Below are positions 1 through 5,771 of a DNA stretch of 6,806 nt, piece after piece. Each line of letters starts with the position of its first letter. Position 1 is the stretch's first letter. Made by a program: the position numbers and the translations under genes. The DNA lies in assembly GCA_004554395.1 (NCBI GenBank), contig SFMP01000171.1:1-6806 (forward strand), given 5' to 3'. Source of the DNA: Myxococcales bacterium. GTDB taxonomy: Bacteria; Myxococcota_A; Bradymonadia; UBA4248. A model generated the notes under the pieces. The model saw only the letters and a list, made by a program, of their open reading frames with translations. It was not told the origin of the DNA and made no database searches.

Positions 1-62
1 ATTTCAACGAAATCGAAACTTCTAACGTCAAACTCTTTGGTGCACTCGAACCCACCTCGTAA
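1..62 (+). CDS. 3' end of an unidentified protein gene (partial)
   Basis: A reading frame enters from the left edge and ends at TAA 60-62. The visible tail reads FNEIETSNVKLFGALEPTS. Codon choice (GAA, ATC, GTC, CTC, ACC) resembles the confirmed genes downstream, while the other two + frames look unlike a gene here (one stops at 23-25). The 19 residues match no family I recognise. It lies on the same strand as the next gene but 161 bp away, so co-transcription is uncertain. The call rests only on frame and codon style. Confidence 0.5.
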   Translation, partial: FNEIETSNVKLFGALEPTS

Positions 63-84
63 TTCATCCACCTCGACGCATCAA

Positions 85-135
85 TATCGCGCATTATCCT
101 TGAAATATGAAAAAAATCTTTGACAATGCGCGATA
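85..135. repeat. 14-bp imperfect inverted repeat upstream of the 224-895 gene
   Basis: TATCGCGCATTATC at 85-98 is mirrored by GACAATGCGCGATA at 122-135, with 13 of 14 positions pairing across a 23-nt loop. No T-run follows the right arm directly; a T6 run lies at 156-161. It could be a leader hairpin, a weak terminator for the upstream gene, or an operator. A TTGACA -35-like hexamer at 120-125 overlaps the right arm, but I see no good -10 at 16-18 bp from it. The repeat is seen directly; any role is inference. Confidence 0.5.
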
Positions 136-223
136 AGTTCGGTAGTTGAACGACGTTTTTTAGGGGGTCGCGTCGATTTGCGCGGCTGTTTTATTACTTA
201 TCTCTTCGTATGAGTACGATTTC

Positions 224-895
224 ATGACAACCACCATTGTGAATGCCGGTAATTTCTTTGTTGCCGATGCCGTAGATCAACTTGCTGCTTCCAAACTCTT
301 CACCGATGCGGAGATCGCAGACAAGTTCGAACAAATTTGTGAACACTTCGATCGCCATCGTGGCTATCTCAAAGACGACGCTACCGCTCCCCAAGTCGGT
401 TTCTTCTTGGTCAACCGTGCTCTTCACGTTTTGGGTTATACGCACAGCCACAACGAACCCCTCGGCGACGATATGCGCATCGAATACACGCTCTTCGATA
501 GCGCCAACGCCTTCTTGGCTCACGTCAGTGGTCGCGGCACGCACGCCTTCTTCAATGGCGCATGTGGCATTGCCAAGCTCGCCGCTTGGAGCGCAAACCT
601 CGACGAACCCGTCAAAGACGAAGAGGGCAAAGCCGGCGATCCTCCCGCATACGAACTCGACGAACAAATGCGTGCCACGAACCTCCAATGGGCTATCCTC
701 ACCAACGGCCGCATCTGGAGACTCTTCCACAAAAATACGTGCGCAATGCTCAACACATTCTTCGAAATGGATTTGTATCAAATCCTCGATACGCACGACC
801 TCGATATGTTCAAAGTGTTCGTCGATGCCTTCTCGGCAAAAGCCGTCTCCTTCGACAAATCCGGCTCCTGCCCCGATAAAAAATTGCTTGCTTAA
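224..895 (+). CDS. Stand-alone type IIG restriction-enzyme N-terminal-like domain protein, active site probably lost
   Basis: This 223-residue soluble protein resembles the N-terminal nuclease module of type IIG/Eco57I-like restriction-modification enzymes. The clearest landmark is LQWAILTNGRIWRLFH (154-169), followed by FFEMDL (179-184) and a final F-x-x-F helix (196-204). That order is typical of the module, after which type IIG enzymes continue into a methyltransferase. Here the protein simply ends, so no methylase or specificity domain is present. The usual PDYALF strand appears as IEYTLF (86-91), and the usual ExK strand as GIAKLAAW (115-122). The catalytic acidic pair therefore looks replaced (D to E, E to G), and cleavage is doubtful. 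ATG 224 is the only common start codon after the in-frame stop at 161; no clear Shine-Dalgarno precedes it. It is monocistronic, with a terminator after it. The fold assignment comes from motif recognition only; a structural or regulatory DNA-binding role is possible. Confidence 0.6.
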   Translation: MTTTIVNAGNFFVADAVDQLAASKLFTDAEIADKFEQICEHFDRHRGYLKDDATAPQVGFFLVNRALHVLGYTHSHNEPLGDDMRIEYTLFDSANAFLAHVSGRGTHAFFNGACGIAKLAAWSANLDEPVKDEEGKAGDPPAYELDEQMRATNLQWAILTNGRIWRLFHKNTCAMLNTFFEMDLYQILDTHDLDMFKVFVDAFSAKAVSFDKSGSCPDKKLLA

Positions 896-936
896 TCTCT
901 AAAGATTGCGCAAAGCTCGCACTCGTATTACTCTAG

Positions 937-970
937 AACTCCTGCCTCGGCAGGAGTTTTTCTGTTTTTC
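937..970 (+). terminator. Rho-independent terminator after the 224-895 gene
   Basis: AACTCCTGCC (937-946) and GGCAGGAGTT (949-958) form a perfect stem; the tight TC loop probably opens to four bases. T-rich sequence follows directly (TTT, C, TGTTTTT). It lies 42 bp after the stop codon at 893-895 and isolates that gene from the serine hydrolase gene. Confidence 0.9.
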
Positions 971-1003
971 CCCGCCTTTCGATTTTACGAGGATTGCGCA
1001 GAT

Positions 1004-2107
1004 ATGACCAATTTCAACCTAGCACAGCCGTTGCCGCAACTCGATAAGTGCGTCGAACTATTGCAAAACGCCATTGAACAGTCGCATTTCTCGGCTGCAC
1101 AGTTCGTCGTCTCCGATAAAAGTGGCATTCGTGCCGATATCGCCGTCGGCACGACCATTGCCAAAAATCATTCTAATCCCTACCAAAAGCCATACCCCGT
1201 CGACCACTCGACGCTATTCGATGTCGCAAGCATCACGAAACCTATCGCTACGGCCGGCCTCATCATGCAAGCCGTCAATGCGAAATTTCTCGACCTCAGT
1301 CTCAAACTCGTCAATTTCGATAGCATCGGCGTGCCGTCTTGGCTTCTCGGCTCCACCATCGCCGATCTTCTATCGCATCATACCATGCTCAAACCATGGA
1401 TCGATTTGAGTGGTTCTCATTATAAGTATTCGCGCTTCCGTAGTGCTCGCGAGCCTTTCGAAGAAATCCTTCAAGAATCCGAACCGCGAACCGATGGGGC
1501 AACCTATTGTTATTCCGATTTGGGGTACATATTATTGGGCTTCCTCATCGAAGATCTCTACGGCGATACCATCTCCAATATCTTTGCCAATAAAATCGCC
1601 ATCCCGCTCGGACTCGACAAAGAGATGATGTTTTGCCCCCTGCACAAAATCGAACAGAAAAAAATCGTTGCAACGTGCAAAGTCGGGCATCAATTCGCCC
1701 AAGGTCACCCCGACGATTCAAACGCGCGAGCGCTTTTGCATCGGGCTGGGCACGCCGGATTATTTGCATCGGCTAGGGCTATCGATGCCTATGTTCGTGC
1801 TTTATTCGACGGTTCGTTCCCGTGCTCGAAGAAAATTATCAACGAATTTGTCTCATATCGACATATCGAAACACCCTATGCCTTGGGCTGGGATCGCCCA
1901 ACTGGCGATAATTCCCTCTCGGGCGCAAATAAAGACGATCACGTCATCGGGCATTTGGGGTTCACGGGGTGCTCGGTTTGGTACGACCTCGACAAAAAGC
2001 GTTGCATCACGCTACTCACCAATCGCACGCATTTGTCCAATTCTACCGACGATATCAATGAATTGCGCAGAAAGCTCTATCGCCTCTGCTGGAGCGATGC
2101 GCGATGA
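1004..2107 (+). CDS. Beta-lactamase-fold serine hydrolase (class C / penicillin-binding-protein-like)
   Basis: This 367-residue protein belongs to the Beta-lactamase (PF00144-type) serine hydrolase superfamily, which includes AmpC-like enzymes, DD-peptidases and esterases. The SxxK motif with nucleophile Ser76 and Lys79 is in ASITKP. The second motif is Y-S-D at 170-172 (family form YxN, often YSN/YSD), and HLGFTG (317-322) replaces the KTG box, as in many esterase/peptidase-like members. LLSHHTML (122-129) and GHAGLFASA (249-257) are further family landmarks. No signal peptide or membrane segment is visible, so it is probably cytoplasmic, unlike true beta-lactamases. That points to a peptide or ester substrate rather than antibiotic resistance; the substrate cannot be told. 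Start ATG 1004 has GAGGA at 989-993 upstream. Its stop overlaps the ruvX start by ATGA (2104-2107), suggesting translational coupling. I see no convincing promoter in the 46 bp after the preceding terminator. Confidence 0.87.
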   Translation: MTNFNLAQPLPQLDKCVELLQNAIEQSHFSAAQFVVSDKSGIRADIAVGTTIAKNHSNPYQKPYPVDHSTLFDVASITKPIATAGLIMQAVNAKFLDLSLKLVNFDSIGVPSWLLGSTIADLLSHHTMLKPWIDLSGSHYKYSRFRSAREPFEEILQESEPRTDGATYCYSDLGYILLGFLIEDLYGDTISNIFANKIAIPLGLDKEMMFCPLHKIEQKKIVATCKVGHQFAQGHPDDSNARALLHRAGHAGLFASARAIDAYVRALFDGSFPCSKKIINEFVSYRHIETPYALGWDRPTGDNSLSGANKDDHVIGHLGFTGCSVWYDLDKKRCITLLTNRTHLSNSTDDINELRRKLYRLCWSDAR

Positions 2108-2526
2108 GTTCCCCTCTTATCGCCATCGATATCGGTACCGTGCGCATCGGAATGGCTATTGCCGACCCAGATACGAACATTGCCATGCCTCTGACGACGA
2201 TTCACATTCGCCATTCCGATGATCCCTATCGAGAAATCGCCGATATCATCGCTCAACACGGTTCGACGCGCATCGTCGTCGGCTGGCCCCTCGAATTAGA
2301 TGGCTCCGAGGGCGCGGCGATTAAGCGCACAAAAGCCTTCTTGCAACGGCTCAAAGCCGTTGCACCCAATATCAAAATCGCTCGACAAGACGAGCGACTC
2401 TCTTCTGTCGCCGCCGAAAATGCGCTCCAAGCAATGCAAACAACCGGATCCCAGAAAAAGAATAAAGTCGATGCCATCGCTGCCTCTCTCATCCTTCAGA
2501 TGTTCCTCGATAAGAAATGCAAATAA
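2104..2526 (+). CDS. ruvX: RuvX/YqgF family RNase H-fold nuclease (pre-16S rRNA / Holliday junction resolvase-like)
   Basis: The 140-residue length is normal for the family (about 135-150). It opens with the RNase H-fold strand IAIDIGTVRIGMAIAD (6-21) carrying the first catalytic Asp9. Next come VVGWPLELDGSEG (58-70), the QDERLSS segment (95-101) with a conserved acidic residue, and KVDAIAASLILQMFL (121-135), whose Asp123 completes the acidic site. All expected residues are present, so it should be active. Family members are linked in E. coli to maturation of the 16S rRNA 5' end and elsewhere to resolvase-like DNA cleavage; which applies here cannot be told. The ATG overlaps the stop codon of the serine hydrolase gene as ATGA and has no separate clear Shine-Dalgarno, so translation probably depends on reinitiation from the gene in front. 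Confidence 0.94.
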   Translation: MSSPLIAIDIGTVRIGMAIADPDTNIAMPLTTIHIRHSDDPYREIADIIAQHGSTRIVVGWPLELDGSEGAAIKRTKAFLQRLKAVAPNIKIARQDERLSSVAAENALQAMQTTGSQKKNKVDAIAASLILQMFLDKKCK

Positions 2527-2549
2527 TCGCATACGTGATCGCCTTTTGG

Positions 2550-2559
2550 GAATCGATTC
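2550..2559. promoter_or_regulatory. Perfect 10-bp palindrome in the -35 zone, possible operator
   Basis: GAATCGATTC is a perfect palindrome, and the next-but-one flanking pair (G2548/C2561) also matches, giving 12 of 14 symmetric positions. It ends 14 bp before TATAAT, where a regulator would block or recruit polymerase. A chance palindrome of this length is not rare, so the role is inferred from position only. Confidence 0.35.
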
Positions 2560-2570
2560 TCGCATTTCAA

Positions 2571-2579
2571 TGTTATAAT
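2571..2579 (+). promoter_or_regulatory. Extended -10 promoter for the receiver-protein/nth pair
   Basis: TGTTATAAT contains a perfect TATAAT (2574-2579) preceded by the extended -10 dinucleotide TG (2571-2572). The -35 region has no good TTGACA match at 16-18 bp, as expected for extended -10 promoters. Transcription would begin near 2586, giving a leader of about 30 nt before ATG 2616. This places a transcription start between ruvX and the following pair. Confidence 0.72.
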
Positions 2580-2615
2580 GCACGATCTACGTAGACTATG
2601 TGGAGACGGAGTCTG

Positions 2616-3074
2616 ATGCGAATCTATTTGATCGACGATCTCGGGGAAAATGGCGAGTATGCGGGATTTCTCAATACCTACAGGACTGAACTTCCACCGT
2701 TCGAACTGTTCGTATTTGACCACTATTCGAGTTTAAAATGCGCTATCGATGCGCAACAACCCGACGTCATATTAGCCGATATGCGATTCGATACGACGCC
2801 TATCGATAAGCTCTATGGCGATATCGAAGGGCTCGCCAATAGCCTCGCATTCTGCGGTAACTATGCCAGTGCCGAAGCCCACGTGCGCGGTATGCAAGGG
2901 CTATTGATTTGTCGCGAATTGCGAATGGCTGGCGTCAAAGCGCCGATTATTTTGTTCGCTTCCCTACCACCAAACGTCGCTCAAAACATCAATACGACGC
3001 TTGCACCATTTACCCTCATCGAAGGTCTCATTTTGCGAGATGTCAAAAAGACACTCGAAGGAATGACATGCTAA
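2616..3074 (+). CDS. Stand-alone response-regulator receiver-like protein with an insertion
   Basis: This 152-residue protein resembles a CheY-type receiver domain with no output domain. IYLIDD (3-8) ends in the acidic pair Asp7-Asp8 that binds magnesium. PDVILADMRFD (49-59) gives Asp55 as the likely phosphoacceptor, and APIILFASLPP (109-119) supplies the Ser/Thr position at Ser116. About 37 extra residues (60-96) sit before GLLICRELRMAG (95-106), which looks like the usual alpha-3 segment. The conserved Lys of beta-5 is not visible: LIEGLILRD (134-142) stands in its place, so phosphorylation switching may be weak or absent. I prefer ATG 2616 over the in-frame ATG 2598 because the protein then begins at the first strand, with GGAG at 2602-2605 ten nt upstream and a second GGAG at 2608-2611 closer in. 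The last 7 bp overlap nth. No kinase gene is present here, and the partner is unknown. Confidence 0.62.
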   Translation: MRIYLIDDLGENGEYAGFLNTYRTELPPFELFVFDHYSSLKCAIDAQQPDVILADMRFDTTPIDKLYGDIEGLANSLAFCGNYASAEAHVRGMQGLLICRELRMAGVKAPIILFASLPPNVAQNINTTLAPFTLIEGLILRDVKKTLEGMTC

Positions 3075-3676
3075 TCGTCCGAGAAATTTGCGATATCCTC
3101 GACTCCTATTATCCCGATCCACCGATACCGCTCGATTTTTCTGATGCTTATACATTGCTCGTCGCCGTCGTGCTCTCGGCGCAATGTACCGATAAACGCG
3201 TCAATGAAGTGACGCCTCTTTTGTGGCGCCACGGTACGCATCCGCGCGACATTGCCGCACTTGGCGTCGAAGAAATAGCGACGATCGTGAAGCCATGCGG
3301 GCTCTATCGGCGCAAAGCGCAATCGATTTGCGACCTCTCAAAGCAACTCGTCGATAAATTCGATGGCATCGTCCCGAGCGATCGAGCGGCACTCGAATCT
3401 TTGCCCGGAGTCGGGCGAAAAACCGCAAACGTCATTCTATCGCATGTATTTGGTATACCTGCTTTTGCCGTCGATACGCATATTATGCGGCTCGCTAAGC
3501 GATGGAATTGGTCGCAATCCAATACACCCGAGGGCGTCGAAGCCGACTTGTGCAAACTCTTCGATCCTCCACTATGGACAAAGCGACATCTCCAAATGAT
3601 CCTCTTCGGGCGAAATGTCTGCAAAGCTCGCGGCCACGTCCCAGATCTTTGCCCCGCATGCAAACTCATCATCTAG
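3068..3676 (+). CDS. nth: Endonuclease III (DNA glycosylase/AP lyase), atypical iron-sulfur C-terminus
   Basis: This 202-residue enzyme (E. coli Nth has 211) belongs to the base-excision repair HhH-GPD family, which removes oxidised pyrimidines and nicks abasic sites. LSAQCTDKRVN (36-46) matches the family's LSAQxTDxxVN. The helix-hairpin-helix LPGVGRKTA (112-120) carries catalytic Lys118, and AVDTHIMRLAKR (134-145) carries catalytic Asp136. The C-terminus is odd: Cys185, Cys195 and Cys198 are spaced C-x9-C-x2-C and the protein ends four residues later. The classic C-x6-C-x2-C-x5-C cluster is therefore altered and its fourth cysteine is missing. Neither the short stretch beyond the stop nor another frame there restores it. 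ATG 3068 is chosen because AAGGA (3058-3062) lies 5 nt upstream and the family homology starts there. Translation is probably coupled to the receiver-protein gene through the 7-bp overlap. Confidence 0.94.
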   Translation: MLIVREICDILDSYYPDPPIPLDFSDAYTLLVAVVLSAQCTDKRVNEVTPLLWRHGTHPRDIAALGVEEIATIVKPCGLYRRKAQSICDLSKQLVDKFDGIVPSDRAALESLPGVGRKTANVILSHVFGIPAFAVDTHIMRLAKRWNWSQSNTPEGVEADLCKLFDPPLWTKRHLQMILFGRNVCKARGHVPDLCPACKLII

Positions 3677-3743
3677 TCCATCGCATGACACTCTCTGGGC
3701 GTCGTCCATGCGTTGCGACGGCGTCTGAGTTGGACTGTTTTTT
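3675..3743 (+). terminator. Probable branched Rho-independent terminator after nth
   Basis: AGTCCA (3675-3680, starting within the nth stop codon) pairs with TGGACT (3731-3736), and ACTC (3690-3693) with the adjacent GAGT (3727-3730). An inner CGTCG (3700-3704) pairs with CGACG (3716-3720). The outer arm is followed by G and six T (3738-3743). The stem is interrupted by a 9-nt bulge, so efficiency is uncertain, but position and T-run fit a terminator. Confidence 0.5.
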
Positions 3744-3794
3744 CTCTTGCCGCAAAATCGCCATATTCTATCCTCTGACACGATTGTCGCAGAT

Positions 3795-3827
3795 CGCTCA
3801 AACCCCTATAAATCCTAAGTTTGAGCG
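3795..3827. repeat. 9-bp perfect inverted repeat upstream of rpoD
   Basis: CGCTCAAAC (3795-3803) and GTTTGAGCG (3819-3827) are perfectly complementary across a 15-nt AT-rich loop. The flanking GAT/CGAT could extend pairing past one bulge. A GGTTTTT run follows 10 nt later (from 3837), so it could be a second-chance terminator, a regulatory leader hairpin or a protein-binding site. No homologue is recognised. Confidence 0.6.
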
Positions 3828-4020
3828 CGATTTGACGGTTTTTGACCTCCATAATTCAAATTATCTCGTGTCAAGTGTTGACTTGAGAATTTTTATCTAT
3901 GACGAAAATGTCGTAGGTCTATTGTCCAGATAAAATATAGCTATTTGAAAATTCTTCAGCAAAATCAATGAATAACAAAAACATCTTGAGTTGGTTCTCG
4001 TCTTGCATAATTCACGCTTG

Positions 4021-4036
4021 CGCACATTTGTGTGCG
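4021..4036. repeat. CGCACA/TGTGCG dyad 32 bp before the rpoD start codon
   Basis: CGCACA (4021-4026), TTTG, TGTGCG (4031-4036) form a perfect 6-bp stem with a 4-nt loop between the CATAAT hexamer at 4006-4011 and the Shine-Dalgarno. If transcription starts near 4018 this would be a 5' leader hairpin; otherwise it is a compact operator. The function is unknown. Confidence 0.4.
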
Positions 4037-4068
4037 GTGGGTTAAACTAGGGGAACGGAGATAAGACT

Positions 4069-5544
4069 ATGTTAAGTGCACAAAAAGATTTTGCGTCGGA
4101 ACATGATTCCCAGACTTCTGAAAAGCTCGCCAAGATTTGTCGCGAATTGTCCGAAGAAAGTAGTTCGCTTCAGTTCTATAAACAAAGTGTCAACGAACTC
4201 CCTCTTCTCGCGCGCGAAGACGAAGAGCGTTTAGGCTATGAAATGACCGATGCTCGCGAAAAAATGATGCGAGCCGTTTTTAATACTAAACCAGGCGTAT
4301 GCATGATCCTCGATCAAGTCTCGGCTTTTTGTCGTGGCGAAATCAAGCTCAAAGATCTCGTCGGGCATCGACAAATGGAAGACGATGAACGCGAAGAATC
4401 GGGTGAGTCGATGATCAAAGGATTCGAAGAGTTGTCGAAATTGTTGGCATGCATGAATCGTGGCGACAAATCCTGTCAGAGTCAAATCATCGAAATCATC
4501 CAATCGCTCGATCTGGGTATCGATTATATCATGAGTGTTGCCAATCAACTCCTCAAAATGGCAGAACCACTCATGCAAGCGAAGCGCGAATGGCTCGAAA
4601 TTTGCGCCTTTCATGGCGTCGCCACGCGTGATTTGCTCGCCGCAATTCGCCGATTTAAGGGCAAAAAGAAAACGCCATACGTCTGCAAGCGATCGCAATG
4701 CTTGCGATACGAAACTTTGTGGTTCAATTATCAAAATGCTTGCGCCTCGCTTTCGTCGAAAGTCGACGATATCGATGCTTTCGAACGCGATATTTGCGAA
4801 ATCGAAGAATGCAAAGCCCGCTATGAACGGGCGCGCTCCGAGATGATTACGGCAAATCTGCGACTCGTCGTCGTCATCGCTCGGCGTTATATGCGAAATG
4901 GCATGCAGCCGCTCGACCTCATCCAAGAAGGCAACATCGGCCTCATGCGCGCCGTCGAAAAGTTCGACTACAAACGAGGACACAAATTCTCAACCTATGC
5001 GACGTGGTGGATCAAACAAAGCGTCACTCGTGCTTTTGCCGACCAATCTCGAACCGTCCGCATTCCTGCTCACCTCACCGAAGTCATCAACCGCATCATG
5101 CGAACATCTCGGCAACTCGAAATCGAAATCGGTCGCTTGCCTACTCACTCGGAAATCGCAAAAGCTCTCGGATTCACCGAAGAATACGTCGATAAAATGT
5201 ACGAAATCTCAAAGACGAGCGTCTCGCTCGATGCCCCCATCGGCGAAGACGAAGACTGCAAACTCGGCGATTTCATCGAAGATACGAATTCGACAAATCA
5301 GCTCGACGCTTTGACGACCGAAGCACTCAATTCCGAAATGGCAAAGATCCTCACCACGCTCTCGCCACGCGAGGAACGAATCCTGCGGCTACGATACGGC
5401 ATTGGCGAGTCGAAGTCCTACACACTCGAAGAAGTTGGCAAGGAATTTAACCTCACGCGCGAACGCATTCGACAAATCGAAGCCCGAGCCATCGAAAAAC
5501 TCCTCGGTCCCGCTCAGAACTGCGATCTAGCCCTCTTCGTATAA
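4069..5544 (+). CDS. rpoD: Primary sigma factor RpoD (sigma-70, group 1)
   Basis: This 491-residue protein directs RNA polymerase to housekeeping promoters. Region 1.2 lies near 33-71 (FYKQSVNELPLLAREDEERL). A long non-conserved stretch (about 72-250) separates it from region 2 (255-335), which contains NLRLVVVIARRYMRNG, LDLIQEGNIGLMRAVEKFDY and KFSTYATWWIKQSVTRAF, the core-binding and -10 recognition helices. Region 3 spans about 336-405 (RLPTHSEIAKALG; SLDAPIGEDED). Region 4 (427-480) has LSPREERILRLRYG and the -35 helix-turn-helix TLEEVGKEFNLTRERIRQIEA. The protein is shorter than E. coli RpoD because the acidic region 1.1 is reduced to about 30 residues. The middle insertion is unusually cysteine-rich. 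Start ATG 4069 has GGAG at 4057-4060, 8 nt upstream. It is transcribed alone from a long leader and closed by a strong terminator. The complete regions 2-4 favour the primary sigma over an alternative one. Confidence 0.95.
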   Translation: MLSAQKDFASEHDSQTSEKLAKICRELSEESSSLQFYKQSVNELPLLAREDEERLGYEMTDAREKMMRAVFNTKPGVCMILDQVSAFCRGEIKLKDLVGHRQMEDDEREESGESMIKGFEELSKLLACMNRGDKSCQSQIIEIIQSLDLGIDYIMSVANQLLKMAEPLMQAKREWLEICAFHGVATRDLLAAIRRFKGKKKTPYVCKRSQCLRYETLWFNYQNACASLSSKVDDIDAFERDICEIEECKARYERARSEMITANLRLVVVIARRYMRNGMQPLDLIQEGNIGLMRAVEKFDYKRGHKFSTYATWWIKQSVTRAFADQSRTVRIPAHLTEVINRIMRTSRQLEIEIGRLPTHSEIAKALGFTEEYVDKMYEISKTSVSLDAPIGEDEDCKLGDFIEDTNSTNQLDALTTEALNSEMAKILTTLSPREERILRLRYGIGESKSYTLEEVGKEFNLTRERIRQIEARAIEKLLGPAQNCDLALFV

Positions 5545-5578
5545 ATCCATCATAAACCAAAGCGATTCACTCAATCCC

Positions 5579-5613
5579 AAATCCCGCCCCCATCGGCGGG
5601 ATTTGCCGTTTTT
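5579..5613 (+). terminator. Rho-independent terminator after rpoD
   Basis: AAATCCCGCC (5579-5588) and GGCGGGATTT (5595-5604) form a perfect 10-bp stem with a 6-nt loop, followed by GCCGTTTTT. It lies 34 bp after the rpoD stop. Confidence 0.9.
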
Positions 5614-5620
5614 ACGAGTC

Positions 5621-5640
5621 GCGATTTCGTCTCAAATCGC
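5621..5640. repeat. 7-bp perfect inverted repeat ahead of the Rpn promoter
   Basis: GCGATTT (5621-5627) and AAATCGC (5634-5640) pair perfectly across CGTCTC. The repeat ends 30 bp before the -35 hexamer of the next gene, so an upstream regulator site is conceivable. It is not followed by a T-run. Confidence 0.4.
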
Positions 5641-5670
5641 ACAAAAATGCTTCTTTTTTTGCTGTGTTCA

Positions 5671-5699
5671 TTGCACATTGATTCATGCTTTGCTACACT
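5671..5699 (+). promoter_or_regulatory. Probable sigma-70 promoter of the Rpn-family gene
   Basis: TTGCAC (5671-5676) and TACACT (5694-5699) are 17 bp apart, and TG at 5691-5692 adds an extended -10 element. The hexamers are imperfect (3 and 4 of 6). Transcription would start near 5706, about 66 nt before the preferred start codon at 5772. Confidence 0.5.
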
Positions 5700-5771
5700 A
5701 TCTAAAAGAGCGAAGATTCACTGATGACGCAGTCGTCGCTTTGGATCGAGCCCATGACCAGGAGACGTCGT

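Larger units (their letters stand above)
3744..4068 (+). other. Long intergenic leader of rpoD with several inverted repeats
   Basis: This 325-bp stretch has no credible gene; an open frame running in from the nth region ends at about 3933 and is the out-of-frame extension of nth. It is more AT-rich than its surroundings. It holds a 9-bp perfect hairpin (3795-3827), a TCAAGT/ACTTGA dyad (3871-3886) followed by GAATTTTT, and a CGCACA/TGTGCG dyad (4021-4036). Several promoter-like hexamers occur (TTGACT 3878-3883, TAAAAT 3931-3936, TTGAGT 3986-3991, CATAAT 4006-4011), but no pair has 16-18 bp spacing. The region presumably carries the rpoD promoter or promoters; I cannot choose one. Confidence 0.5.

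Noticed and set aside
210..227. Five-codon ORF (MSTIS) whose stop overlaps the ATG at 224
   Set aside because: It has an ATGA coupling-like arrangement but no Shine-Dalgarno and is too short to separate from chance.
194..796. 200-residue open frame on the - strand opposite the 224-895 gene
   Set aside because: It lies antisense to the better-supported + gene, shows no family motifs, and its length follows from the CG-rich codon pattern of the sense gene.
3871..3886. TCAAGT/ACTTGA dyad followed by GAATTTTT as a terminator
   Set aside because: The stem is only six mostly AT pairs and lies 130 bp beyond a better terminator candidate, so I leave it as a dyad.
3502..3933. 143-residue + frame overlapping the end of nth and the intergenic region
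   Set aside because: The first part is out-of-frame nth and the remainder is AT-rich DNA with hairpins; there is no ribosome site or recognisable domain.
4231..4983. 250-residue open frame on the - strand within rpoD
   Set aside because: It is antisense to a certain sigma factor; GAA/GAT-rich sense codons create long reverse open frames.
5724..5771. Upstream in-frame ATGs (5724, 5754) as the Rpn gene start
   Set aside because: They lack a good ribosome site, and the Arg-rich extension is unlike the family, which begins at the MGTKDL segment with AGGAGA in front.
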